Shown one piece after another: positions 35,435 through 46,200 of a stretch of 64,000 bases of DNA. The stretch is taken from assembly GCA_037501455.1 (NCBI GenBank), contig CM074865.1, positions 40,468,501 through 40,532,500 of the forward strand. Direction: 5' to 3'. A program made the position numbers and the translations under genes. Within the stretch, counting starts at the first letter, position 1, and every line of letters begins with the position of its first letter. Source of the DNA: Lantana camara (Eukaryota; Streptophyta; Magnoliopsida; Lamiales; Verbenaceae). A model generated the notes under the pieces. It made no database searches. It had not been told where the DNA came from and was given only the letters and a program-made list of their open reading frames with translations.

Positions 35435-36472
35435 TTGCATGTATTGAACTCCTCTAATCCGATGAGGCCGTTAAGAACTTTGTTGTTATGGGAACGACAC
35501 ATGAAATAAGTTCTTAACTCCATAGGCGAGGATTAGAAACTTCTTCAAGTCGAGAGTCCGACAGACAGTGGGAGTGTCGACCTTGACTCTGTTGAGACTT
35601 GCTTATGTGATTATGTCCTTTTGAAGGATCACTAAGTTTCATGGGGTGATAAGTGCATACGATGATGCGTTCATAATACATGAGGGCATTTCTTACTAGA
35701 ACTTCATCACTGAGATGTCCCGCGTGAGAACATTCCTAAATGGGAAAGGAAGTCTCCTAAAAACTTCCAGATTAGGAAATATCTCACAGGTCAGTAACGT
35801 GATTCATTAATACTTAGACTTGAGATTCTGTAATGTCTCATATGAGCTAACTCTGTAATCTTTGATATAGGCTCAAAAGGGTGTCGCCATATAGACACCT
35901 GAACCACGGCCTATGTTGGGATTACACAAGCGGCATATGTAGAATCAGTAGAATCTATAAAGGACATACACTTGTTGCAAGAACAAGAATGATCTATTAC
36001 TGATTGAGTTGTTCGTAGTCCATTAACTTAAACCCTTAGCCAAGGTGGATAAAAGATCAAGACATCAAGAAAATGGGGTTTTCTTGGATTGAGGTCTAAA
36101 TGGATATGAAACGAACTTAACTTTAAAGATCAAGAATAATTAGGCTCTGAGAATATTCTCATACCATAGTTCTTGATTGAGAGATAGAGTTGTAGGAGGA
36201 TAGTATTTCACTGTATGTTATTGACTGAAAGGGTCTTCGATTAATTTCGTTATTCGGCTAGGGGTCACACATCCATTGCTAGATTACGATAGTGTGATCT
36301 GTGAAGTGATTAACTAATTAGTGAATTAATTAATTACTATCACTGCTAATCGAATAATGAACCTATAGGGTCACACACAAATGCCAGGACACGAGGGTTA
36401 TGGTAGGATGTTAATATGATTAACGAAAGATCAAAATCTTGATCGAAGAGGACGAGACGAGTCACGCCCCGC

Positions 36473-36553
36473 CACGTGTCACGCTTGGAACGTGACTGCC
36501 ACGTGTCATGCACACGTGGCCTGCACGTGTAATGTACACGTGTAGTAACGTGG
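36473..36553 (+). promoter_or_regulatory. Cluster of G-box / ABRE-like elements
   Basis: Perfect CACGTG palindromes lie at 36473, 36500, 36513, 36524 and 36537, with extra ACGTG cores at 36490 and 36548. CACGTG is bound by plant bZIP and bHLH factors; CACGTGTC/ACGTGGC contexts are typical of ABA-responsive elements. The cluster lies about 370 bp upstream of a good TATA box. Regulation by ABA, stress or light is an inference. Confidence 0.7.
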
Positions 36554-36917
36554 TTTCGGCGTGTAATTTTATTACACGCAAATTCTTTTCTATAATTAAT
36601 TAATTAAATTATAATTAATTAATTTAAGTCTTTTAATTAATTTTGAATTGATTATTAAGATTTTATTTCTCAAGCTTAATGCAATAAATAATTAATTGAA
36701 AATTAATTAATTTATTGAATCTTGACTTTTAGCTTTAGGAAAGTTGAAAAGTCTAACTTCCTATTGTAGGAGAGAGAAGATTATTCTTGCTAGATTTGGA
36801 GAATAAGTTAGGAACTTATTTTCTCCAATTAAATAAATAATTAAATAAGTTAATTAGTGAGCAAGAAAAGAAGTCCACTAGGTTTAGGAAAACCCTAGGG
36901 AGTTCGAACCCCCTTTG

Positions 36918-36925
36918 TATAAATA
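36918..36925 (+). promoter_or_regulatory. TATA box of LARD-like LTR
   Basis: TATAAATA lies in the context TTTGTATAAATACAAGG, the most canonical TATA in the LTR. Transcription would start near 36950, leaving about 350 bp of R/U5 before the PBS. Confidence 0.6.
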
Positions 36926-37306
36926 CAAGGGTGGGGCTTCTCTTATTCTTTAGACCAACACTCACGAAGTGTTAAGTTTTTGAGAAAAATAAAAGAAAAG
37001 TTTTCAAAAGCAAAACGCTAGCCATTAACACAAGTTATAGAACTAGCATTCTCACTTGCTTGATCGTGTTCTAGGACTGGTGTGGATACACTTTAGAGTA
37101 TCGCTGCTTTAGGATCTATCGAGAACCGTTCGAGGGACATTCCGCTTGAAGGGTGTTCAATAGGCGGTACTGACATCACTAGAAAGGTTTAATCAACGTA
37201 AGTTCCTAAACACCCTAAGATACGATACGAGAATTGCAAGTCCATGATCAATCTTTTGGAAAAATTTTAAATTTCCGCTGCGTTTCTGCTCTAGTTTTCC
37301 AACAAG

Positions 37307-37333
37307 TGGTATCAGAGCCACCTTGCAACGCTC
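37307..37333 (+). promoter_or_regulatory. Primer-binding site of LARD-like element
   Basis: TGGTATCAGAGCC at 37307-37319 follows the LTR end by two bases and fits initiator tRNA-Met. GAGC (37315-37318) could pair with GCTC (37330-37333) around a loop containing TTGCAA, a weaker version of the gypsy PBS hairpins. Confidence 0.8.
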
Positions 37334-37589
37334 GTATTGTATCGTTACAGCTTTTCGAATTTTGATTGAAAATTCTTGAATTTGAGTATATGTTGTGTAT
37401 TCATGATTTTAGTTTGAAATACGAAATTGCTGGATCGAAACTGTTTCTTGAAAAATTTGTAAATATCGTTTTCTATTTAAATCTGGTTTTAAGCTGGTTA
37501 GATTCAGATTTGGGTGAACTGTTTTAATTCGGAATTGGAATTGATGAATTTATCGAAATTACGAAACAAGATGGGAACGGGTTCACCCG

Positions 37590-37880
37590 CATGCGATGCG
37601 TGCAGGATAACGCTCACCTAGTACGCGCATAGGGCTACACGTCGCAGCCCCGCACCACTAACCCCGTCGTGTATCAGATGCCCGGACGCGCCTAGGCGCT
37701 GCTGCGCGGCTCCGCCCCACCATCACCGAGACCGCCCGCCAGCGTACGGTCGCGTGCGCTCGCTTGCGGGCACCTCTCGCAAGCCTTCTGGTACCTGCAC
37801 GGGCAGTGTGCGCACTACTGCCTACTCGCGCGCGAACGGCGGGTGCGCGCCTCGCGCAGGCTGTCCCGGGACGACTTTTC
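37590..37880 (+). other. GC-rich island in LARD-like interior
   Basis: About 290 bp full of CpG and GCGC (for example CGCGCGCGAACGG) lie inside AT-rich DNA. An open frame rich in Ala/Arg/Leu runs through it, but I see no known domain, and composition alone explains it. Confidence 0.6.
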
Positions 37881-38803
37881 GTTTCGTGTTTTCCAAGTTT
37901 CGAAAATCTCGAATTGCGAAAATTTGATTTTAAATTTATAAAATTATTTATTTGAAATAATTATGAAAATTTGGGATTTGATGAATTAAAATCAAGTTCT
38001 TATTTTTCGAGAAAATTACGAAAATCAATTTGAATGATTTATTTAGATAAAAATTTAATTTTGAATTAATTGTTGTTTTGTCATAATCCGGTGAATTCGA
38101 TTTTGAATAAATTCATGAATAATGAACTATATTCAAATTGCTTAAGCTAATTTTAACTTGAAGTAAAAGGAATTTTAAATTTAGTTGGTAAATTTAAATA
38201 AAAGCGGAATCATACTAGTTTAGGTGATCATGGGTTAGTTTTATGTATGTTTTAAATTCTGCACATGGATGATTTCAATTGGGGTTGGAGCCCTACTTAT
38301 GTGCGTACTGTTATGTGTTTATTATGTGGCTTTCCTTATTATTGTTTTTGGGCCGAGGTATGCCCCGTGTACTTATCTATGGCCAATATGAAGATCGAGC
38401 CATATTACTTTATGTGAAGAGAGTAGAACTTAGGAAGTGAGGTTTTTATTTTCATTTTGGAGACAAACACCCATGGAATACGAAGGATCCACAAAGAGCA
38501 CTTGAAGAACGGTGGCCAAAAGAAGACCCCTCAAAATGTTTGGGAGGGTTTCTATTAATGTAATAGATAGGGCTGTTTTTCCATTAAATTCTGTACCCCT
38601 ATGTGATATGAACTGTCTTATGTGGCATGAATGTTAGAACTAGTGATTTTGGAGTGGCTCCTGAAATCACATATAAGATAGGATACCCATGATCATCTCA
38701 TAATTAGTATCATGCTAGGACATGTTATCTGCTAATTGCTTCTGTGATGCACTTTACGTTAAATTGCATTAAAAAAGACAATTAGAATTTGGATAACATT
38801 ATA
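37881..38803 (+). other. Non-coding interior of LARD-like element
   Basis: AT-rich with no recognisable gag-pol motif in either strand. The boundary with the inverted LTR-like segment to the right is uncertain. Confidence 0.5.
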
Positions 38804-39954
38804 TGTTGGTGAGGTCATTCGAAAATCCCTTTTAAATATTGAGCTAAATTCGAATAAATAGGCATTTTAACACGGTAATAAAATTCCTAGCATTCCATCA
38901 ATAGGATTTAGGACTTAATAAGTGAACCTAGTTGCTGTCTCACGAGTTGTGGGGTAATTAGTGGATCTTATTAACTACTAGTTTCCTGATTAATTATTTT
39001 AAGTAATTAATATTTCTTAACCATTTTAGAATGGGCGATGTCTCATGAGTCGTGGGTCGTTCCGGACTAAGTTTGGTTGAGATCTTATGATTGATGGGTC
39101 TAGCTCAACACTGAAGTAGATATGGATGTCTCACGAGTCGTGCGTCCATAGTAGAAAGATCAGTGATGCAAAACATTACTAGGAATTCAATGAGAGATCG
39201 AATTGGTAAATAGTACCTACCTAAGAATCTTAGACCTTTGGATGTCTCACCAGTCGTGGGTCCAAAACTAAGATTGCTTGGGATCCTGGTACCCACTGAG
39301 AAAATAAGTTTCTTCTAAAGTCGTTGGGATTTCTGGACTTCCTAAAAACAGTGGGAGAACCGAACTTTGCAGATCTATTTCAGGAATATCTTTTAACTTT
39401 CCAGCAAAGCCACAGATTCCTCGATCAATATTTCTCTTTAGCACATTTCATGTAATCACTAAACGTACAAAGGTTTCGGTCATTCGATTTCGAGACCTCA
39501 CTTATGAGCAAGTTACAATGATTAACACTACATGCCTAAAGTCGAAATACTACCAGGATTAAGAGTTCAATGCTCCATAAGATTTGTTCATTTTAGATAG
39601 TAGTTTAAAATGAACTATCTTAGTGGTCCAGTTCGATGTTTCCAAATCTATTGAAAATCATCAATGTGTTATAACTGGAAACTCCATTTCCCTATGACGA
39701 AAGACTAATCATCTTATATAACACATTATAGTCTCGATAAGAACGTATTCTTATCTTATCGACTAGAACTTTAATAACACGTGATTTCGATATCCAAAGT
39801 CCTTTCCTATGAAACACATTTCATATAAGAATATCATCACACGTTATTAATTATGTTAATATACTCGTAACTTGCAATAATTTCAGTTTTATTAATCCAA
39901 CAAAATACGATGTATTTACAAAGAAATTGGATTTTCAGGGCACTAATCCTAACA
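38804..39954 (-). repeat. Inverted LTR-like segment ending TGTTAGGATTAGTGCCCT
   Basis: Read on the minus strand, 39954 begins TGTTAGGATTAGTGCCCTGA, close to the LARD LTR start TGTTAGGAATAGTGCCCTTA at 25478, so an LTR terminus of this type points the other way. TGTTGG at 38804 is a possible other end, but no 5-bp TSD (TTATA against CATAT) and no PBS complement are found. Four copies of a motif like TGTCTCACGAGTCGTGGGTC occur at about 38938, 39038, 39127 and 39243. It could instead be LARD interior plus an inverted LTR tip. Confidence 0.45.
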
Positions 39955-39978
39955 CATATACATATCCCTTAATTAAAC

Positions 39979-40409
39979 ATGTCAAGCAATAACATAAATC
40001 CCTTTTCTGATCCTTATAACAACATTTTTGAGGATTCTAACAACGAATTGTTGAGCCCTTTTGATCCCTTGGACGATTTGTGGCCACTGTTTCAAGAAAT
40101 ATTACAATTAGCCCCAGAAACAATGATAATCGGATCACCAATGCAATTACCATTCATGAGCCACAACAAGAACATGATATATCGGCAGCAGTTGATCAAG
40201 AACAAGCAGATGCAGGAACAATGCTACAACAACAAGAACATGATTTAGCAGCAGCAGTTTATCAAGAACAAGAGGGTGCAGGAACAATGCTGGGAAACGG
40301 GTTGAAATTGATGAGTATTAGAGCTCGTAAATCGAACACGGTTAGAAAGAGAAAGAGCAGTATTACTAATAATGATGAAGATGATGCAGAAGAAGCTGGG
40401 CCAAATTGA
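39979..40409 (+). pseudogene. Small unrecognised ORF with internal tandem repeat, frameshifted
   Basis: An ATG at 39979 opens MSSNNINPFSDPYNNIFED, an Asn/Asp-rich start that continues to PLFQEILQLAPE. The frame stops at 40246-40248. A frame shifted by one base reads a more natural tail: two copies of a QQEHD-AAV-QEQ-AGTML unit, then a basic KSNTVRKRKSS and an acidic end, stopping at 40407-40409. I do not recognise the family. It could be a broken host gene, an exon pair or chance. Confidence 0.3.
40161..40286 (+). repeat. Two 63-bp tandem repeats
   Basis: An ACAACAAGAACATGAT...GCAGGAACAATGCT unit occurs twice with a few changes. The unit length is a multiple of three, so the peptide repeat QQEHD...AGTML is kept in one frame. 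Confidence 0.75.
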
Positions 40410-40729
40410 AAATTCTGGAGGAGAAAAACTAGAGAAGAATCTCTGAAATCACCCTAACGAAAAAGACAAACGCGTGATGATCTATAGAAGACAAAAAAGG
40501 ACACCCAAAATATCCAAGTGCAGCAGAAATAATGAAGCACGATAAAATGCATAAAAGTCACTGTATTGCCCACTTAAAAGTAATCCTAAATAATAATTAA
40601 ACCTACGTGCAAATAAAAAAAGATCAATGTTTATCATCCACCATGCCAAAAACTATAACATGAATATCAAGAACCTGAAAAATAAAGACACTTAAAAGGG
40701 CACTAATAAACCAAAACAAGCCTGCAAAT

Positions 40730-40789
40730 TTAGTCGACCTCTTCCATCTTGCTGCCCTCAGCATTAGCATCAGCTTCCTCCAATAAGTT
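40730..40789 (-). pseudogene. C-terminal remnant of cytosolic HSP90
   Basis: On the minus strand the sequence reads LLEEADANAEGSKMEEVD followed by a stop. The ending MEEVD with a preceding acidic EGSK stretch is the hallmark tail of cytosolic plant HSP90, which binds TPR co-chaperones. No HSP90 body is visible upstream; a stop lies 20 codons before the end. The roughly 300 bp to the left (about 40412-40729) may be its 3' UTR. It looks like a captured or retroposed 3' end rather than a working gene. Confidence 0.6.
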
Positions 40790-41919
40790 TTAGAACGTCA
40801 ACAACAACCAAACTTAACTACTACTACCATCGCCTACCAGTGCTTTCGAACGCAAATTGGAATTATTTTTGGAAATGCATGAGACTCAACACGAAGGTGC
40901 TATCATTCCCTGTCTGCACCCGTGACGTAACTCTTGTGGCTGCCATTACCGGCCTGTTCAAAACGAAAAACCTAATTAACAAGCCCCATATATAACGGGT
41001 TCATATATGAAATTGACAATCCACAATACAAAACTGTACTAACACGCCATTGCAAAATTCAACTAAGTAAAAACAGATATCCCCATTCTACCTAGTAAAC
41101 ATCTCATATGGCATACGAACAGATTCCAAGCAACTAAGCCACAACACTATTAATTATTCAAAGTACACATCAAAGCAGCGCTGACATCAGCGCCCACAAG
41201 GTTCCAAAATAGTAAAGCCAAACTCAATACTAACATAGACAACTAACAACATGAAAAGAAATTTAGGGTCCGTCAACGTGAACGAGTAAGGAAAGTATTC
41301 AATGATGTCTCCACGAATTGAACATATTGCTTGCCATGTTACCACGAAAATTGGTCCACAACGGCGTAGCTTCAATGCCTTAAGCCAAAAACCTTGTGTA
41401 TGGATCCATTACAAGTTAGTCAAACAAATCTGCGATTCCAATTCCAGCAATCAATGCTCAAAAACAAAAGTTGCAAAGGACATCATGGCGGGTTAAAGGC
41501 GAGTAGCCAAAGTAGAGATGTTTGAATGAAGAAGCAAATAAAAAATAGTGTACATCAGATAATTCATAAATCAACAGAGTCGCCCTTTTTGGAATTTTCC
41601 TCGCACAAATCCGAATCACACAATCCTGCTCAAATGGGAAGCCCAGAAAAACAACTCGACACTAGCAACAAACCAAGAATGAAAAAGCAGCACACAATCA
41701 ACTCGCACACCTCACTAAATGAAATTATTCAAAAATATCAACGAATTACCTGCTCAGATTAGCGCTTCCCTCTCTTACAGATGAACCCATGACCCGGTTC
41801 TGCAAATCATGCTATAACCCTTACAACCCACAAAGCAAATTTGTCCAAAAAAAAAAAAAAGTGAATTTCATAAAAAAAAAAAAAAAAAAGGGAAGATTTG
41901 CATACCTATCAATTCCACC
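40790..41919. other. Intergenic DNA, no gene seen
   Basis: Low-copy-looking, moderately AT-rich sequence. Two A-runs (about 41848-41861 and 41873-41889) lie near the right end. A minus-strand open frame of 62 codons at 41187-41375 is hydrophobic but shows no family signature. No gene can be supported. Confidence 0.5.
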
Positions 41920-41995
41920 TTAGTCGGCTCGCAGATGCAAGATTTGAACCAAAATCTCTAACCCTTGCACAGCTCAACAGAAGAGTACTTAAGAG
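41920..41995 (-). repeat. Possible tRNA-derived SINE remnant
   Basis: The minus strand has TTGAGCTGTGCAAGGGTTAG, then GGTTCAAATCTTGC, resembling a degraded A-box region and a B-box at roughly tRNA spacing. A T-run follows downstream on the same strand, as in plant SINEs. The 5' half is too degraded to be sure. Confidence 0.35.
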
Positions 41996-42419
41996 AAAAT
42001 CTGATGCGGGGCAAAGAATGGAAAAGGAAAAAGTGTACAGTGCACAAGCAACTTGCCCTGAAAATCAACGCGAGTTAATATCGATCGAAATCGATGATGA
42101 ATTACGAGAGTTAATACATGAATAATTACGAGCCTCTACGGGCCAGATATTAAGTTGGGCGGGCCAATACCACTTAATATTTGCTACAAACTAAAAATTA
42201 AGCTTTGTATCTAATATCTACCAGGGTTAATACCCATACCAAAATACTTTCTAAGAATATTTTCGTTTTTCAAGAAAATGATATAAAGGAAATAGGGTAG
42301 GCAATAGGCATGCTGGAGGAATCACACTGTCACACACCCTTGTAGCCCACATCACAAAATCCATTTATTCGTGGATTGAGACGAAATCTGTACGCATGCA
42401 TTATCATTCACCCCACTCT

Positions 42420-42647
42420 CTTTCCCAATTCCCACTGCCACCTTCTCTCTGTCGCTCTACTTTTCAGCTTCTTTAGTGTATTGGGTAACTGTGTATAGAG
42501 CTCGCTTACCCATATTGACATATTCCATATATACACAAACCATATACCAAAAAATTGAAATATATTTTCGTCTTGATAATATTTAACTCTAATTCCTTTA
42601 CGACTCTATTCCTTGCCGGTTTTTGAAAACGCAGATTTATTTCCGAG
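42420..42647 (+). other. Probable 5' UTR exon and promoter-proximal region of WD40 gene
   Basis: CT-rich stretches (CTCTCTTTCCC, CTTCTCTCTGTCGCTC) are typical of plant core promoters and leaders. A GAG|GTAGGT donor at 42648 pairs plausibly with the acceptor CCCAG at 43261, giving a 614-bp leader intron and joining the UTR to 43262, just before the ATG. The transcription start cannot be fixed. Confidence 0.45.
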
Positions 42648-43280
42648 GTAGGTGGATACTTTCAGATATGCAATCTATTTCGGTCCGAGTGCATATATTT
42701 AGATTGTTTTTTAGTTATTTCTCTTTGGCTTACTTATTATATGTGGCTGATATTAGCCAAGACGAAGTACTAGGTATGATATCCTGGGGTTTTCAGCTTA
42801 TTCCCTTTGTGGGTTTCTCCTCTTTCTGTTGTTAATACTTGGTTGAGTGAGTTTAATGAAGTTTCTTTCTTGTGGTTTGGAAAAGGTGGTGTAGTTTTGA
42901 GGCATAAGGCTTGGTGTTATGATTTATCAGTTGCTTTACCTTTACCTTTCCATTCTGTTCTTATTTTTTATTATTTGTCTTATATGTTTCTTTTTTCTTG
43001 TTTTTATTTATGTTTCTAATGTTAGGTATTGAACTTTTTTGAAGTCTAGATAATTGGGATCCTTCCTTGTTCCCTCAATTACGTTTGTGGGTTTTACTTT
43101 TTTATTTTGTTAGTTAGAGAACCATCGATTTAAGATGAGTTCCTATGTGCTGAAACCTTGTTGAGAATTTCAGATTTGGGGTTCTTCCACTTGTTATTGT
43201 TGTTGTTGCAACGCAAGAATTTTCTGTTCTTATCTTAATATAAATATGAATGTTGGCCCAGGAAAAGAAAGAAGAAAACT

Positions 43281-46200
43281 ATGTCATACAACAGGATTGA
43301 TGAAATAGACACCATGGTGGATGATGCAGACTTGGCAGATTCTATGAATGAGATTGATGAGGAATACCACACTGCTAATAATGCACACCTTGATGATTAT
43401 GATATGGTTAGCCACATTTCTGGGACAACAGTACTATGAAGGTTGTCTGCATCTGTGTATATGTATCATATGCAAGCGTATCTGTATAGATATACATTTA
43501 ACTATGTGTGGCATCTGGCATGTTTATAACTGGAGATCAATTTTGTTCTTGTAGCTAATGAAGGTGACTGATACGTCAGCTTTACAAGCAAGGAAAGGGA
43601 AAGATATACAGAGTATTCCTTGGGATAGATTGAATATAACAAGGGAAAGCTACAGATTGACAAGGCTTGAAACATATAGGAATTATGAAAACATACCTTC
43701 ATCTGGGGAAGCTGTTGATAAGGTGAGAGCATTGGTTCGTACTTTGTTTATTCTTCCTAGGTTATTTTTATCTGAGTCCTCTCCCGTTGGACGAGTTAGA
43801 ATTAGTTTAATTTGGTATTTCATTTTGTCCAATTTATGTAGGCATGCAAATCTACAGAGAAAAGGGGCAACTATTTTGAATTCTTTCATAACACAAGATT
43901 AGTGAAGCCTACAATCCTCCATTTTCAGGTGGGCACATTTGGCACATTTGGTTTTTTGACTTTGTATAAGCTGCCCTGATGTTGCTCTTAAATGTTCTGT
44001 TTTTCTTGTAATTTATTTTTATCTCTTTTTCCTTTTCTTTTTAGTTTTTTTTTTTTTTTTGTTTATTTTAATATGTTGCTGATTCGGGTAATAAAGTTTT
44101 TCTTGGGCTATGTTTGGTTTGTGTATCCATTTGTGGAGTTGTACACTTGCCAAAATATAAAATAAATTTGATTAGTCCTTATGACCTATGAGACAAAGTT
44201 TCCAGGCTGTGCTTTTAAATTTCAAGGTCATATCTACTCATATTTTAGTTTTGATACTGTGCTGGCTGGTAGAATACATGATGTGAACTTACTTAAAAGC
44301 CTGAAGATATAAATTTTAACTTTCAAGACGTGAAAGTTCGTAGAATACATCTTCAATCTAACAGCATCAGCATTTTGATGAGGCAGTTCAATAAAAAAAT
44401 TGCAAATGAATGGATAATTTACAGTTTGGTTCTTCTATTCTTTTGAATTGTCATGAGTGATAAAACTAAAATACCTTGAATATACTATTATCTTTTCTCC
44501 TCTCCTCTTTCTGCGGTTGTGAATGTGTGCTTTCGGTATAGGAATTTCTGTGCTATCTTGTGTTTTATTTATCCTTACTGTGATGTTTGTGCTTTTAATA
44601 CCAAATTAGATTTTTTCAATTGCTTGTCTATAGTTTTATGATATGACATTGTGATTTATTGTTATATTTGGTTGATTATGTGAGTAGCTTGTTTATTTCC
44701 ATCCATATGGTCCCAAATCCAGGGTTAATGATGCTTTAGATGTTGCAGTAAAATCTTCATGATTATGGTTGCTTTCCGTATTTGCATTTTGGTGGTTACA
44801 AAATTATATCATCTATATAGCATGTTTGGTGATTTTGCATGTTTTTTTGCAGCTGAGGAACTTGGTATGGGCTACATCGAAGCATGATGTCTATCTAATT
44901 TCAAATTATTCAGTTATGCACTGGTCATCATCACTTCAGAAATCGACCGAGGTCACCAACTTTTCTGGGCATATTGTGCCAACTGAGGTAAATAATCATC
45001 TGGACTGAGGAACATTAGTTTTGTCTTTTTCCCCTTTCTTCATTACTTTAGGTGGAATCTGCGGGGTATTTTCAGTTCAATTTATTGTGTTGTAGATATT
45101 TTCCTCTCTCTTAAATGGAAATTCATATTACTTCCGTCAGTTTCATTTAATATCCCCAATATTTCCCTAATCTTGTAAATATAGAAATATCCAGGGACCT
45201 TGTTGGAAGGCTTTACACGGACACAACTGAGCACACTAGCAGTGAAAGACCGTTTTCTGGTGGCTGGTGGGGTCCATGGAGAACTCTTTTGTAAGGTAAG
45301 CATATACATAGGAATTACAAAAACAGATTTATTTAATAAATCATCATAAGTTCAAATAAAGCCACCTACCGGAAGAGCAGTTCAATCTTCCTTAAAGTTT
45401 TAAAACTTCTATAAGGCTAATTACTATTTGAAGTTTTTATTTTTTATTCCAAGCAACGTATCTATCTGCAAGAAGCTTTATGTAATTTTTATTTCAATTT
45501 TTGGTGTTTAGCAGTGTTTCCTCCAACATAATTATCTTCCCCTAAGATGATTTAATTTGTTAATACAGAAATTACTTGCACCTGCTTTTTTAATGGTGAT
45601 TTGCATGCAGAATCTAGATAAATCAGGTGTAAGCTTTTGCACAAGGACCACACATCAGGAGAATGGTATTACAAACTCCATTGAAATATTTGATAGCTCC
45701 AGGTAATCTAATGGTTGTGTGTTTCTTTTTGTATTTGATTCATTGCCCCATTTGATTGGCATTTAAATCGCACTAATTATTTTGCAGTGGTGAACATTTC
45801 ATGACATCCAATAATGACTGCGGTGTGAGAGAATACAACATGGAAAGGTTTCAGCTCGTTAACCACTTCCGCTTCCCTTGGTCTGTGAATGTGAGATTCT
45901 TTTGCTTTCAAACTTGGACTCGTTTCACTCTTTGATGCTGTTTGATCAAATATGAAGCATTATTCTTCTCACATCAACCCTCTTGTCACTGTTGTTAATC
46001 ACTCAATAATAATTCATAGACTGTTCTGATTGAAAACTGAATGATTAGATGATTTGCATTTAATGATAATTGTGAAAATCTCTGGTCTGGGTGCTATGAG
46101 TGATATCTTCTTTCAAATCAATGTTGGCTTGTTCTAGAGCAATTAATTGTACAAGTAATCCGATTGTGCATGGGCTCTACATTCAGTATTAGACAATGTG

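Larger units (their letters stand above)
35440..37304 (+). repeat. LARD-like 5' LTR, second segment
   Basis: Runs from the target-site duplication to TTTTCCAACA, directly before the PBS. It contains a G-box cluster (36473-36553), a TATA box (36918) and AT-rich stretches with ATTAATTAATT runs. The part 36080-36360 has a diverged relative at 47888-48240. Confidence 0.82.
25478..38803 (+). mobile_element. LARD-like non-coding LTR element (partial, interrupted)
   Basis: An LTR TGTTAGGAATAGTGCCC...TTTTCCAACA is split into 25478-25632 and 35440-37304 (about 2020 bp joined). It is followed by a tRNA-Met-type PBS at 37307 and at least 1.4 kb without coding similarity. A downstream LTR in the same orientation is not found; an LTR end of similar type lies inverted at 39954. 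Long LTRs with a coding-free interior suit a LARD. The right boundary is a guess. Confidence 0.65.

Noticed and set aside
37764..37955. 63-codon Ala/Arg-rich open frame in the GC island
   Set aside because: High GC content removes stops by composition; no start context or homology is visible.
41898..42125. 75-codon open frame
   Set aside because: It overlaps the SINE-like remnant on the other strand, has no recognisable domain and ends in AT-rich DNA.
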